This document shows, in pieces, positions 35,509-44,366 of a stretch of DNA of 64,000 nucleotides (the stretch's first letter is position 1; each line of letters opens with the position of its first letter). The notes under the pieces were generated by a model. That model was given only the letters and a program-made list of their open reading frames with translations, had not been told where the DNA came from and ran no database searches. This DNA is from CBDCTM01 sp965222005 (GTDB lineage: Bacteria; Bacteroidota; Bacteroidia; Chitinophagales; Saprospiraceae): positions 248,001-312,000 of the forward strand of contig OZ244935.1 in assembly GCA_965222005.1 (NCBI GenBank). Reading direction: 5' to 3'. Made by a program: the position numbers and the translations under genes.

Positions 35509-37019
35509 TGTTGTAAAATTTTTCTATAAACTTTTTTATTGTTTGGATTGAAACCTATTCTGGCTGTTATACCTATTTTAGAAAATCTTTGAGTAATTCC
35601 ACCATTGTATCGCGTTCTGCCATTGTTTACGGTTACACGGCCCTGGCTTATAATTCCCCAACTGTAATTAAATACCAATCCCAAGGCAAAGAAAATCGGC
35701 TTTCCAGGGTTCAATACCCACTCTGGCTGATATTCCAAACCAAACAAGAATCTGTTTCGGCCGTATTTATGGCTAAATTCCGCCACAAAAAGATTGCTGG
35801 AAATGGGTGCGCCAAATTGGAAAAGGCTGGCTTCAGAAGCAAAAATTGTATCATCCTCTTTGGTTAGAGGAATTGCATAGGTTGTGGAAAATGTATGCTG
35901 AAATAAAATTTCTTCGATAAGATGTTTGTACGCTATTCCAACACCTGGAATCAGATGTACGCCTAAAGGACTTAAACCTGAAAGATTATTTAGTGGTAGG
36001 CCATCTCTTGTAAATTCTGCAATGGCAATGAATTGGTCTGTCTGTGTAGTAACGCCCACACCTAAGCTTACAAGCGTTGACCAGCGTTCATTTCTAAAAT
36101 TAAAAAATTCTGTTTTAACGCCTATTTGTAAGGTGCTGCTTATGTTTAAGCCCGACACAGAGAAACTATCCACTTGCGGAATAAAATAATCAGTGGGTGG
36201 AGGCCGGTACAATTGTCCTTCCAATGACCAGCGTGCTTTTTTCTTTAAACCCGCCCCTTGTTTATTTCTTTTCTTTTCGATAAGGGGAAAGCTATAATGT
36301 TCTTTGCTCAAATCTGTAAAGATCTTAATGCCGACTTCTGAGTTATTCAGATAGTATATTCCTTCAACAGCTACCCCTGTTTCAGGATTTAGCAACGTAT
36401 GCGGGCCCCGAGCAATTTTTTGCAATGACAGATTGGTGTACAATTGAATATGCCCTGGTATTTTATCAAAAAACTTAAACCTAATCGCATAGCCAAGATG
36501 CAACCTCAGGAATAAAGGGAAGGTAACTTCTTCACCTAAATAATCCAGAGCGAAAGAATGAGTACCCAGTAATCCCAGTGTATGAGATATCCTGTAAGAA
36601 CTCTCAATTCCTAATGCTGCCTCCGATTGGTACTTCCCCTCTGTCAAGGAAAATATCCGGCCCAGCCCGAAAAGTGCCGAAGGAAAACCTATATGATCCA
36701 ACATCGAATCAATCCAAACGCCGACTTGCTTATTCAAATAGTCCACAACTCGTACCTTAACCCCTACATTTTGCAGTCCAAATTCATAATACCATGCTTT
36801 ATCCTTGGCGTTCTTCCAGCGCCTTTTAATGGTAGCAGAGAAGCCGGGAACTACGCCTGGAGTAACTTCTACAAAGCTGTTACAACAGTGGTCAATGTGT
36901 ACCGGAGGTTGGATGTGCGTACCCAGGCCTAAAAAAGTTTGAGCGCATGATTGCCTAAATAAGAATATGGCACTTAAGAATAAAATTGCGGTTAAATATT
37001 TTTTCTTGCACAAAATCAT
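35505..37019 (-). CDS. Outer-membrane beta-barrel-like protein (504 aa)
   Basis: Signal peptide about 1-26 (LTAILFLSAIFLFRQSCAQ). The rest alternates hydrophobic and polar residues in many short strands with aromatic ends (for example LFLRLHLGYAIRFKFFDK, IFFALGLVFNYSWG, ITARIGFNPNNK), as in a Bacteroidota barrel or PorV-like protein, though the C-terminal aromatic residue of a standard barrel is lacking (it ends RKILQQ). No named family recognised. It is coupled by overlap to the T9SS protein downstream, suggesting barrel plus cargo. It follows the 37087 gene after a hairpin. Confidence 0.7.
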   Translation of the reverse strand: MILCKKKYLTAILFLSAIFLFRQSCAQTFLGLGTHIQPPVHIDHCCNSFVEVTPGVVPGFSATIKRRWKNAKDKAWYYEFGLQNVGVKVRVVDYLNKQVGVWIDSMLDHIGFPSALFGLGRIFSLTEGKYQSEAALGIESSYRISHTLGLLGTHSFALDYLGEEVTFPLFLRLHLGYAIRFKFFDKIPGHIQLYTNLSLQKIARGPHTLLNPETGVAVEGIYYLNNSEVGIKIFTDLSKEHYSFPLIEKKRNKQGAGLKKKARWSLEGQLYRPPPTDYFIPQVDSFSVSGLNISSTLQIGVKTEFFNFRNERWSTLVSLGVGVTTQTDQFIAIAEFTRDGLPLNNLSGLSPLGVHLIPGVGIAYKHLIEEILFQHTFSTTYAIPLTKEDDTIFASEASLFQFGAPISSNLFVAEFSHKYGRNRFLFGLEYQPEWVLNPGKPIFFALGLVFNYSWGIISQGRVTVNNGRTRYNGGITQRFSKIGITARIGFNPNNKKVYRKILQQ

Positions 37020-37041
37020 AGCTTTTATTTATTGGAGGATT

Positions 37042-37079
37042 GATCCTGGTTTTCCTGAAAAACCAGCAAAACCAGGATC
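37042..37079 (-). terminator. Hairpin between the lipoprotein gene and the barrel gene
   Basis: GATCCTGGTTTT pairs perfectly with AAAACCAGGATC around a 14-base loop, 8 bases beyond the stop of the 37087 gene and just before the barrel gene. There is no strong T-run, so it may be a terminator or a transcript-stabilising hairpin. Confidence 0.5.
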
Positions 37080-37086
37080 ACCGTCT

Positions 37087-38130
37087 CTATCTGCGTAAGT
37101 CCAATAAAAAAGATTTTTCTACTCCATTTGGTGCTTTCCATAAAAGCTGAATCCTGCTTCTATTTCCCATAAAGTTCTGAGCTGTTGGTTCTACCAATGC
37201 TTCTCTCCAATATCCCCAAATTGAACTTGTAGCTGTGCGAGATTTTCTTTTTTTCCAGTCTTTTGATTTACTCCACACTCTATCAAAGTCTGGGGTACAT
37301 GTACTTCCTTCATTAGGAATACTTACATCTCGATAAGGTCTCCCCCAAATAAGTAGCTTTGTATTAGCACGTTTTCTCTTCCATTTTCCATTAATCCGTT
37401 TTCTAAAAATATATTTGCCCTTAAGATTCGATGTAATTAATCCGGATCGAACAGCAATGGAGATTGTCATTTTCCTATTTACCAAAGTTGGGTCATGCGT
37501 TTGATTGAATTCAAATTCTCTTTTTCTATAAAAAGCGCAATCATCCCAAACCAAAGCTGGATCTTCTTCCCAATCAGACATTGAAAGTATGTCTGCTTCT
37601 ATTTTAGCCATTCCATTTTCATTAAACAATGTTCGGACTGATTCTCTTAAAACAGGAATACTCAAGTCAGGGTCTTCGCTTGGGTCTGACAGACTATCTG
37701 GAATCTGTTCAAACGCCAATATCTCGCTCTCAATCTTTGCACGTAAAGACGAAAAATTTAAAGATTGTTCAAAATCAATATAAGGTTGCCACTGATCAAA
37801 ATTATTGACTATATCAACGCTATCTAACTCCTCGGGAGTGGCTTCCGGATATTGCGCTTCATAATTGTCATTGTAAAGGTCATAATCATATTCCAAACAT
37901 GTTACGCAGTCCCAAAAATGCTGCTCATCGGAAAAAACCAAATATCCCTCAGAAATAGTTACGGCATTTTTCAAGCTATCACATTTGGAATAATCAAAAC
38001 CATCTCGGGGATTTGCAGCTAATTCTAAATCATCGGATAGGTGAGCATTATTTGTAACAGGTGCAGTTGATTCCTTCTGACAAGAAGCCAAAACCAACAT
38101 CAAAACCAAGCATAACTTGCTGTAAATCAA
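37087..38130 (-). CDS. Lipoprotein sharing leader and signal peptide with the HEXXH lipoprotein; ATG out of frame
   Basis: From TTG 38130 the frame gives 347 residues with signal peptide MIYSKLCLVLMLVLASC, the same as in the 34231 gene (LIYSKLCLVLMLVLASCQKE). The mature part is unrelated to that of the other gene: Asp/Glu-rich first half, Lys/Arg-rich second half (KGKYIFRKRINGKWKRKRAN), no recognised domain. The equivalent ATG is at 38192, but a run of nine C (minus strand) puts it out of frame with a stop after 14 codons. Seven or ten C would restore MKTILRLRLFTPPPLELGVK running into the signal peptide. It could start at TTG, be phase-variable, or be decaying. Confidence 0.75.
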   Translation of the reverse strand: MIYSKLCLVLMLVLASCQKESTAPVTNNAHLSDDLELAANPRDGFDYSKCDSLKNAVTISEGYLVFSDEQHFWDCVTCLEYDYDLYNDNYEAQYPEATPEELDSVDIVNNFDQWQPYIDFEQSLNFSSLRAKIESEILAFEQIPDSLSDPSEDPDLSIPVLRESVRTLFNENGMAKIEADILSMSDWEEDPALVWDDCAFYRKREFEFNQTHDPTLVNRKMTISIAVRSGLITSNLKGKYIFRKRINGKWKRKRANTKLLIWGRPYRDVSIPNEGSTCTPDFDRVWSKSKDWKKRKSRTATSSIWGYWREALVEPTAQNFMGNRSRIQLLWKAPNGVEKSFLLDLRR

Positions 38131-38152
38131 CCACTTAACACCTAATTCTAGT

Positions 38153-38161
38153 GGGGGGGGG
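38153..38161. repeat. G9 homopolymer in the 5' coding region of a lipoprotein gene
   Basis: Nine consecutive G (C on the coding strand), 32 bases after the ATG at 38192. The sister locus at 34196-34201 has G6, in frame. Such tracts change length by slipped-strand mispairing. Confidence 0.85.
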
Positions 38162-38238
38162 TAAATAGACGAAGCCTTAAAATCGTTTTCATAATGAGAA
38201 AGTTTTAAAAGTTAAAAATATCAAATTACACTATTCCA

Positions 38239-38256
38239 ACCTGCCATATTGCAGGT
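38239..38256 (-). promoter_or_regulatory. 5' leader hairpin shared by two lipoprotein genes (copy 2)
   Basis: ACCTGC/GCAGGT stem with a CATATT loop, the counterpart of 34278-34293. The surrounding 150 bases are close to identical at the two loci. Confidence 0.5.
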
Positions 38257-38322
38257 GAAATCGCTGTACGCTTGACGGCCCCTTTTATACTCTCTCTGAA
38301 GGGTAGGATTAAGTCTTCAAAA

Positions 38323-38330
38323 CAAACATA
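38323..38330 (-). promoter_or_regulatory. -7 promoter element for the G9-tract lipoprotein gene
   Basis: TATGTTTG on the minus strand matches TAnnTTTG at the position equivalent to 34357-34364 in the sister gene. Confidence 0.5.
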
Positions 38331-38384
38331 AGTAATATGTGGTGCAAAATGAATTTATTAGATCGTTAATTTTGAGGAGTTGGG

Positions 38385-38444
38385 GAATCGAGGATTTGAA
38401 GAGTTGACTATTATCGACTCTTCAAATCCTCAAATCCTCGAATC
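38385..38444. repeat. Long inverted repeat (about 60 bp)
   Basis: GAGGATTTGAAGAGT on the left pairs with ACTCTTCAAATCCTC on the right; the right arm then has a second AAATCCTC before CGAATC, which matches the outer GAATCG. It sits between the terminator of the YegP-OmpA gene and the lipoprotein promoter. No T-run follows on either strand. Confidence 0.6.
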
Positions 38445-38567
38445 TTCTTTGACCAAATGAAATCACTTTGTGGCCAACATATACTATGCTTTTGCAGTCG
38501 AAGTGTTAAAATTTGTGTGGGCCGGGCTTCAGGCAGCGGGCAGGCAGCAAGCTGTGTTAGCAGCTCT

Positions 38568-38611
38568 AAAAACAAAACCCGAACAAAGCAGTCAGGTACT
38601 TTGTCCGGGTT
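38568..38611 (-). terminator. Rho-independent terminator after the YegP-OmpA gene
   Basis: On the minus strand AACCCGGACAAAG pairs with CTTTGTTCGGGTT (one mismatch) and is followed by TTGTTTTT. It is 38 bases beyond the stop at 38650. Confidence 0.75.
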
Positions 38612-38649
38612 GTTTTAGGTGATTGCGTCTCCTTTGCGGAGAAAGAAAT

Positions 38650-41412
38650 TTATCTGCCTCGGATGACCAACTCGGCATCATTGGCATCATTGACGCCATT
38701 GCCGGAGAAGTTCATCTTACTTTCATCCACTCCTTTTGATTTAAGGTAATTGTAAATATTGCGCGCTCTTACATCATCGAGGGTAAGTTCCTTACTGCCC
38801 CGATAAGCACTGCGCTCATTTTCGCCGATGTAGCCATAAATATCGATCTGCGCTCCCGGATACTGCTTGAGAATGTTGGCAATATCATCGAGCAAGGCGC
38901 GGCCATCCCGGTTGAGGCTGGCGCTGTTGCGCGGAAAGTCGATGCCTGTGAGGCCAAATGTCCTTGGGAAAGTACTATGGCCGTCGCTCAGATAATTGGC
39001 AATTTCGTAAGGCACTGTTCCTTCGGCAAAGCCCAAAGCGGCGCCATCCGGTCCGAAAGGCTCAATAACTTCCGGTTCGGTGATCACCTCAGTGGTATCT
39101 ACTGGCGGTGGCGGTGGTGGCGGTACTTCTTTTTTGCAGCCATCGCATCCTCTCATAAGGAAAAAGGCCAGTAAGGCCAGCAGCAAAAGCGGCAAGAGCC
39201 ACCAAAGCCAACCCAGGCCACTACTCTTTTCCTCTTTGTAAACGGTTTCCGATTTTGCCACTACCGGTACAGCCGCGGCAGCTGCTATTGCCGCTGCTTT
39301 TCGTTCTTCCTCTTCTTTGAGGCGGGCAGCCGCCAGGCGGGCAGCTTCCTCTTCTTCGGCTTTTTTGTTGGCAGCAGCAGCCAGCATGGTAGCAGGCACC
39401 AAATTGGCAGCGCCAAACCCGATCGGGCTATCATCTCCTTGCAGCCAGGCCAAAGCAGCCAGCATTTCATCTTCCGACTCATAGTAACAGCTACGGGCAA
39501 TTTCCTGATTGTTGCCAGCCCGCAGGGCGTAATAATGGTAGCGGCCATTGAGGGCCGATTCCTTTTTCCATCGTTCGGCGATCGGTGCATTCTTGATTAC
39601 CGACTGTATCCCATTGTCTCTGGCGGCCTGCGTGGTATAGGCTTCACTACGAAGTAGCACTTTGCCGTCATCGCCAATGAAAGAGAAGTAATAATCGTTG
39701 CGATCGTCTCTGCGAAATTTATGAAAGCCATCTGTCGGTGCAGAATAATCTTCGCAGGGAAGATAATCATCAATGATCTTGCTGTCACCAGGTCCGGCAG
39801 CTACCATCGGAGCAGGAGCAGCTGCAACCTTAGCACCACATGCCAGCAGATCGATGTCCGACTGAAGGGCTGCTTCAGTGTCATAAAACAAGCTGCTTCG
39901 GGCGATGGAATTGCCTTTATCATCTTTAATGTAAAAGTAAAATTTGCCATTTTTTGTGGTCTTCAGCTCGTAATTGTCCTTTTCGAGAGCAAACTTAAAA
40001 ACCGCATCGATCGTTTTGCCCAGTTCTGCTTCATCGGCAAATCCGCGGACATTGCCATTGATGAGAACGGCTTTGTCCTCTTTATTTTTAAATACAAAAT
40101 AGTAGCGCTCATTGCCTCCACTCTGGAAGGTGTCATACGAGATATCCGAGCAAGGATAAGCTATATTTTGCTTGACATAGCGCCTTTCTGCAGCTACCTT
40201 GGTTCGTTTGGCCTTCTTTCGGCGGCGGGTACCTCCTGTGCCTAGCAGCCAACGAATCATCCGCTCCATCTCCTTTTTATCTTCAAACCAGCGGCTGGTA
40301 GCAATCTCCTGTTTGTTGCCAGCCAATAAGCTAAAGTAGTGCATACCGTTGGGGTGAACCTTGCGGACATAGCGCTTCTCGAGTTTCACATTTCTCTTGA
40401 CTGATTGGATGCCATTGTCGCGCCCGTCGGCTGATTCATAGGTTTCGCTGATCAAAACCGGCTGCCCTTCGTAATTGACGGTAAAGTAGTATTTGCCATC
40501 CTCATCAAAGGGGTCGTAGCCAAAGTCTTCCCCTTTTATGCGCTCCTGATAAAAGGCAAGCCGTTTGTAGTCAAAATAAAGAGCATCATCATCTGTGGCC
40601 AGGCCCAGGGCTCGAGCGAAGCGCCCACCAGCAGCCCCTATGTTGCTGGTAAGCATATCCATGACATCATTCATCTGGCCTTCATTGTCAAACCAGCGGC
40701 TGGTAGCTATTTCCTGATTGTTGCCGGCCCTTAGATTGAAGTAATGCTTTCCGTTGGGATGAACCTTTCGCTGATAACGATCAGCATTGGTCATATTGTT
40801 GGTAACAGACTGGATCCCATTATTGCGGCTATTCTCCGACTGATAACCTTCACTGATCAATACGACCAGCTTGTCGAGATTGTAGGTGAAATAGTATTCG
40901 TTTTCATCTTCATCGTGGAAATTGTCAAACCCATCCTCCACGCCGGAAATCCGAGACTCGTAAAAGGCAAGCGGTTTGTAATTGTCGGTACCCCTGGCTC
41001 CTTCTTCATAGGGCAGCTCATCGGTAGCATCTCCGGGGCTATCGCTTTGATTGCCTGCCGTTACTCTTTCAGCTCCGCCCCCCTCTTCCTTAGTGCGGGA
41101 GGAAGCATTGGGTGCCTCAGCAATGAAGGTGGCCATAGCCTGTGTCACATCAGCCTCAGAATCGTAGGCTTCGCTCCTGCCAATTTCCTGGCCATTGGCT
41201 GCTTTTAGAATAAAGTAATGCTGGCCGTCATTATTTGTGGCACGCTCATATCTCCCTTCTTCTCCCGCATTACTAATGACGGATTTGATCCCATTGAAGC
41301 AGGCTTCTTTGCCGTCATAAGCCTGGCTGCGCAGGAGCACATCGCCATTGTCGCTAAGAAATTGAAAATAAAACTTGTTATCGTTTTTCGTTCTGAATGC
41401 GCGATATCTCAT
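38650..41412 (-). CDS. YegP-like repeat protein with membrane helix and OmpA domain
   Basis: 920 residues from ATG 41412, with no signal peptide. Residues about 10-690 hold ten YegP/DUF1508-type half-repeats in pairs: KFYFQFLSDNGDVLLRSQAY and NGIKSVISNA, then GQHYFILKAANGQEIGRSEA, and so on to RYHYYALRAGNNQEIARSCY. An Ala/Glu-rich helix follows (about 690-730). One strong membrane segment (GWLWWLLPLLLLALLAFFLM, about 738-757), a Pro run and an OmpA-like domain (GIDFPRNSASLNRDGRALLD ... YGYIGENE, about 810-918) complete it. OmpA domains bind peptidoglycan in the periplasm, so the repeats would be cytoplasmic if the helix is a stop-transfer. The combination is unusual. Terminator present downstream. 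Confidence 0.9.
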   Translation of the reverse strand: MRYRAFRTKNDNKFYFQFLSDNGDVLLRSQAYDGKEACFNGIKSVISNAGEEGRYERATNNDGQHYFILKAANGQEIGRSEAYDSEADVTQAMATFIAEAPNASSRTKEEGGGAERVTAGNQSDSPGDATDELPYEEGARGTDNYKPLAFYESRISGVEDGFDNFHDEDENEYYFTYNLDKLVVLISEGYQSENSRNNGIQSVTNNMTNADRYQRKVHPNGKHYFNLRAGNNQEIATSRWFDNEGQMNDVMDMLTSNIGAAGGRFARALGLATDDDALYFDYKRLAFYQERIKGEDFGYDPFDEDGKYYFTVNYEGQPVLISETYESADGRDNGIQSVKRNVKLEKRYVRKVHPNGMHYFSLLAGNKQEIATSRWFEDKKEMERMIRWLLGTGGTRRRKKAKRTKVAAERRYVKQNIAYPCSDISYDTFQSGGNERYYFVFKNKEDKAVLINGNVRGFADEAELGKTIDAVFKFALEKDNYELKTTKNGKFYFYIKDDKGNSIARSSLFYDTEAALQSDIDLLACGAKVAAAPAPMVAAGPGDSKIIDDYLPCEDYSAPTDGFHKFRRDDRNDYYFSFIGDDGKVLLRSEAYTTQAARDNGIQSVIKNAPIAERWKKESALNGRYHYYALRAGNNQEIARSCYYESEDEMLAALAWLQGDDSPIGFGAANLVPATMLAAAANKKAEEEEAARLAAARLKEEEERKAAAIAAAAAVPVVAKSETVYKEEKSSGLGWLWWLLPLLLLALLAFFLMRGCDGCKKEVPPPPPPPVDTTEVITEPEVIEPFGPDGAALGFAEGTVPYEIANYLSDGHSTFPRTFGLTGIDFPRNSASLNRDGRALLDDIANILKQYPGAQIDIYGYIGENERSAYRGSKELTLDDVRARNIYNYLKSKGVDESKMNFSGNGVNDANDAELVIRGR

Positions 41413-41879
41413 AGTTTATTATTAAATGTTTATGAAATCGTAAGTTAGTATTGTTGAAAAATTATACCGCTGGCAGATCGAGAGTGATAAATCACGCTCA
41501 ATCCTTTCGTGCTATATAGCACAGGCCGATTGGGATTCGCTATCACTCATCAGGCGCCTGAGCTATAAAGCCTCTTGTCAATTTTTTACTTACGCTCAAC
41601 TTCACTACCCTTTGGTTGTTCTGTTATCGCCTACTTCAAAAATGGCAGATTTATTTTTGAAGGTTCCATAGGAGCATTTGTTCGGTGGGATTGCCAGCAA
41701 CGAATATAATAAAAATTGTAATATTGGCGATATTGTGACGTGCCTGGCAGCTAAAAGTATCGAATTTACAGATTATCTAATATCAAAATCGGGATTTTTT
41801 ATCCAAAAACAGATGAAAAGCTCTCATTTCCCCCTCTATTAGCCAATTTTCCAACTACTTCTGTAGAGCCGTGCATGCA
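41413..41879. other. Intergenic region with inverted repeats, between priA and the YegP-OmpA gene
   Basis: About 467 bases without a gene. GAGTGATA (41482-41489) pairs with TATCACTC (41541-41548), enclosing the perfect palindrome GTGCTATATAGCAC (41509-41522). The remainder is AT-rich and should contain the promoter of the YegP-OmpA gene. No RNA family recognised. Confidence 0.5.
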
Positions 41880-44366
41880 CTATTGAGGATCGACGTCCAT
41901 TACAATTCTGACTGTCGAAAAGCCTTTCATTTGCCGGAGCCTGTTGCCTGCTTCCAGGAGCAATTCCTTGACAAAGGCTAGCGCCCTGGCATCCTTTTCT
42001 ACTTTGATCAGCATATCTGTCAGGTAATAGGTGCGAATGCGCGGGATAACCGGAATAGCCGGGCCGATCACTCTTTTGCCAAGTTTGGGCTTTATCATTT
42101 TAGCATACACATCGACTGCATCATTGAGTAAGTAAGGCTTTTTGTGCTTCAGTTGCACTTTAATGAGCCGTACAAAGGGCGGATAGCTAAAGCGCTGCCG
42201 CTCCTCCAGCTCCCGCTTGAAAAATGCCGAATACTGATAATCCAGCACTTCGTCAAGAACCGGATGCGCCGTGTTAAAAGCTTGTATGATCACCTTGCCG
42301 CGCTTATGCTTTCGGCCAGCCCGCCCACTCACCTGGGTCATCATCTGGAAGGCCCGCTCGCTGCTTCGAAAATCGGGAAACTGCAACAGGTGGTCAGCGC
42401 TCAACACACCCACCAGCCCGACATTGTCGAAATCAAAACCCTTTGTCACCATTTGGGTACCCACCAGCACATCCAGTCTTCTTTCCTCAAAATCATTGAC
42501 AATCCGGGCATGTGCATGCTTGCCACGCACCGTATCAAAATCCATGCGGCCAATGCGGGCATCCGGCAGATATATCTTCAGTTCATCTTCGATTTTTTCT
42601 GTGCCAAAGCCCTTTATACTCAAAGCAGTATCGCCACAGGCCGGGCATTTATCCGGGATGATGGTTTGATAGCTGCAATAATGGCAACGCAGTGATTGAT
42701 CATGCTTGTGCAAGGTAAGGCTCACATCGCAGTGGATACATTCCGAATGCCAGGCGCAGGAGTTGCAGCGCAGCGTAGGGGCATATCCGCGCCGGTTTTG
42801 AAACAAAATGGCCTGCTCGTTTCGATCCAGCGCTGCGGTAAGCTCATCGAGCAATACAGAGGAGAAGAGCGATTGCATGGTTTTTTTCTTCATCTCTTCC
42901 TTGGTATCCACTATCAGTACCTCCGGCAATTGCAGCCCGCCGATCCGCTCGGGCATACTCACCAGGCCGTACTTGCCGGATTGAGCATTGTAGAAGGATT
43001 CGACGGAAGGGGTAGCCGTGCCCAGCAGGGTTTTGGCGCCCTGCAGCCGGGCCAGGTAGATAGCTGCATCGCGGGCGTTGTAGCGGGGAGCCGGTTCGTA
43101 TTGCTTAAAGGAGGTGTCGTGCTCTTCGTCGATAATCACCAGCGACAACTTGCGAAAGGGAAGGAAAAGACTGGATCGCACACCCAGCACAATGCCTTGG
43201 CCTGCCAGTACTTTGCGCCACATTTCCACCCGCTCGTGGTTGTTGAGGCGCGAATGATATACACATACATTATCGCCAAACACCTTCTGCAAACGGTGGA
43301 TGATCTGTGTGCTGAGTGCAATTTCGGGGAGCAAATACAAGACTTGCTCGCCTTTGTCGAGTGCTTTTTGCATCAGCTCGATGTACACGCGCGTTTTACC
43401 ACTGCCCGTTACACCGTGAAGCAAACAAACCTGTTTTTCGTTCAATTTCTCTTCAATATCGCTGATGGCTGCCTTTTGCTGGCTCGTCAGATCGTGTACA
43501 TCCAACAGCTCATCTTCATAGCCGCTGATGCGGCTGATCTGCTTTTCATAGGCTTCCAGAATTTCCTTTTTTACCAATGCTTTGATCACCGATGAGTCCA
43601 CCTGCGCTGTTTTACATACCTCCTGCCGACGGATGTGTGTGCGCTTTTTGCTCAACTGGATGAAGGCCAGCAGTGCTTCCGTCTGGCGTTCCGATTTTTC
43701 GATCCGCTCAAAGGCTTCTTCCAACAATTCGGTGTATGAGGCATAGGGTTCCTGGAGCCGCAGGCAAATAACTTTTTTGGGTTTATATTTTTGCTGTAGC
43801 TCTTCTTTGAGATAGATTATTTTGAGATCCAGCAGTTTGTTCACCAATGGGTAAACGGTCTTTTGCCCCAGGATTTTTCGCACCTGCTCAATACTCAGCT
43901 CTTCCTGAATGCTGAGTGCTTCCGCAATCATAAAAGCTTTATCGCTCAACCCCTGGTAGTTGGGGTCATACATAGGTCCCAGCACTATTTTGGTTTCGCT
44001 TACCAATTTGAGGCCCGTAGGCAAAGCGGCATTCATCACCTCACCAATGGTACAAGCATAATAGCTGGCCATCCATTGCCACAGGCGTATTTGCCAGGGC
44101 AACACCACCGGCTGCTCATCTATGATATGGAGGATAGGCTTGGGCCGGTATGCTTCGGGAGGGCGACTGTGAATATCCGCTACCAGGGCGGCATAGAGTT
44201 TGGATTTCCCAAATTGTACTTCTACCCGCTTCCCCACTTCCAGCTTTGGAATCATATCGGCAGGCACTATATAAGTATAGGCTTTGGGTACGGCAATTGG
44301 TAGTATTACGGTAGCATAAGTCTGCCTGGCAGCAACGAGATGGTGGTGGTCAGTTCTCTTACTCAT
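41880..44366 (-). CDS. priA: Primosomal replication protein N' (PriA helicase)
   Basis: 828 residues from ATG 44366. PriA reloads the replicative helicase at stalled forks. N-terminal 3'BD (AYTYIVPADMIPKLEVGKRV), then the helicase core with Walker A GVTGSGKTRVYIEL (about 313-326), DEEH (IDEEHD), and GTATPSVESF. The zinc-binding insertion has paired Cys (CNSCAWHSECIHC and CHYCSY, then CPAC, about 529-580). The C-terminal FSTVRIVMDVDPQ is typical. Length is near the family norm (about 730-830). The start overlaps the stop of the giant surface gene (TGATG), a tight spacing likely to couple their translation. Confidence 0.96.
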   Translation of the reverse strand: MSKRTDHHHLVAARQTYATVILPIAVPKAYTYIVPADMIPKLEVGKRVEVQFGKSKLYAALVADIHSRPPEAYRPKPILHIIDEQPVVLPWQIRLWQWMASYYACTIGEVMNAALPTGLKLVSETKIVLGPMYDPNYQGLSDKAFMIAEALSIQEELSIEQVRKILGQKTVYPLVNKLLDLKIIYLKEELQQKYKPKKVICLRLQEPYASYTELLEEAFERIEKSERQTEALLAFIQLSKKRTHIRRQEVCKTAQVDSSVIKALVKKEILEAYEKQISRISGYEDELLDVHDLTSQQKAAISDIEEKLNEKQVCLLHGVTGSGKTRVYIELMQKALDKGEQVLYLLPEIALSTQIIHRLQKVFGDNVCVYHSRLNNHERVEMWRKVLAGQGIVLGVRSSLFLPFRKLSLVIIDEEHDTSFKQYEPAPRYNARDAAIYLARLQGAKTLLGTATPSVESFYNAQSGKYGLVSMPERIGGLQLPEVLIVDTKEEMKKKTMQSLFSSVLLDELTAALDRNEQAILFQNRRGYAPTLRCNSCAWHSECIHCDVSLTLHKHDQSLRCHYCSYQTIIPDKCPACGDTALSIKGFGTEKIEDELKIYLPDARIGRMDFDTVRGKHAHARIVNDFEERRLDVLVGTQMVTKGFDFDNVGLVGVLSADHLLQFPDFRSSERAFQMMTQVSGRAGRKHKRGKVIIQAFNTAHPVLDEVLDYQYSAFFKRELEERQRFSYPPFVRLIKVQLKHKKPYLLNDAVDVYAKMIKPKLGKRVIGPAIPVIPRIRTYYLTDMLIKVEKDARALAFVKELLLEAGNRLRQMKGFSTVRIVMDVDPQ

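Noticed and set aside
42696..43595. 299-codon plus-strand frame inside priA
   Set aside because: Antisense to conserved helicase motifs of priA; no independent evidence of coding.
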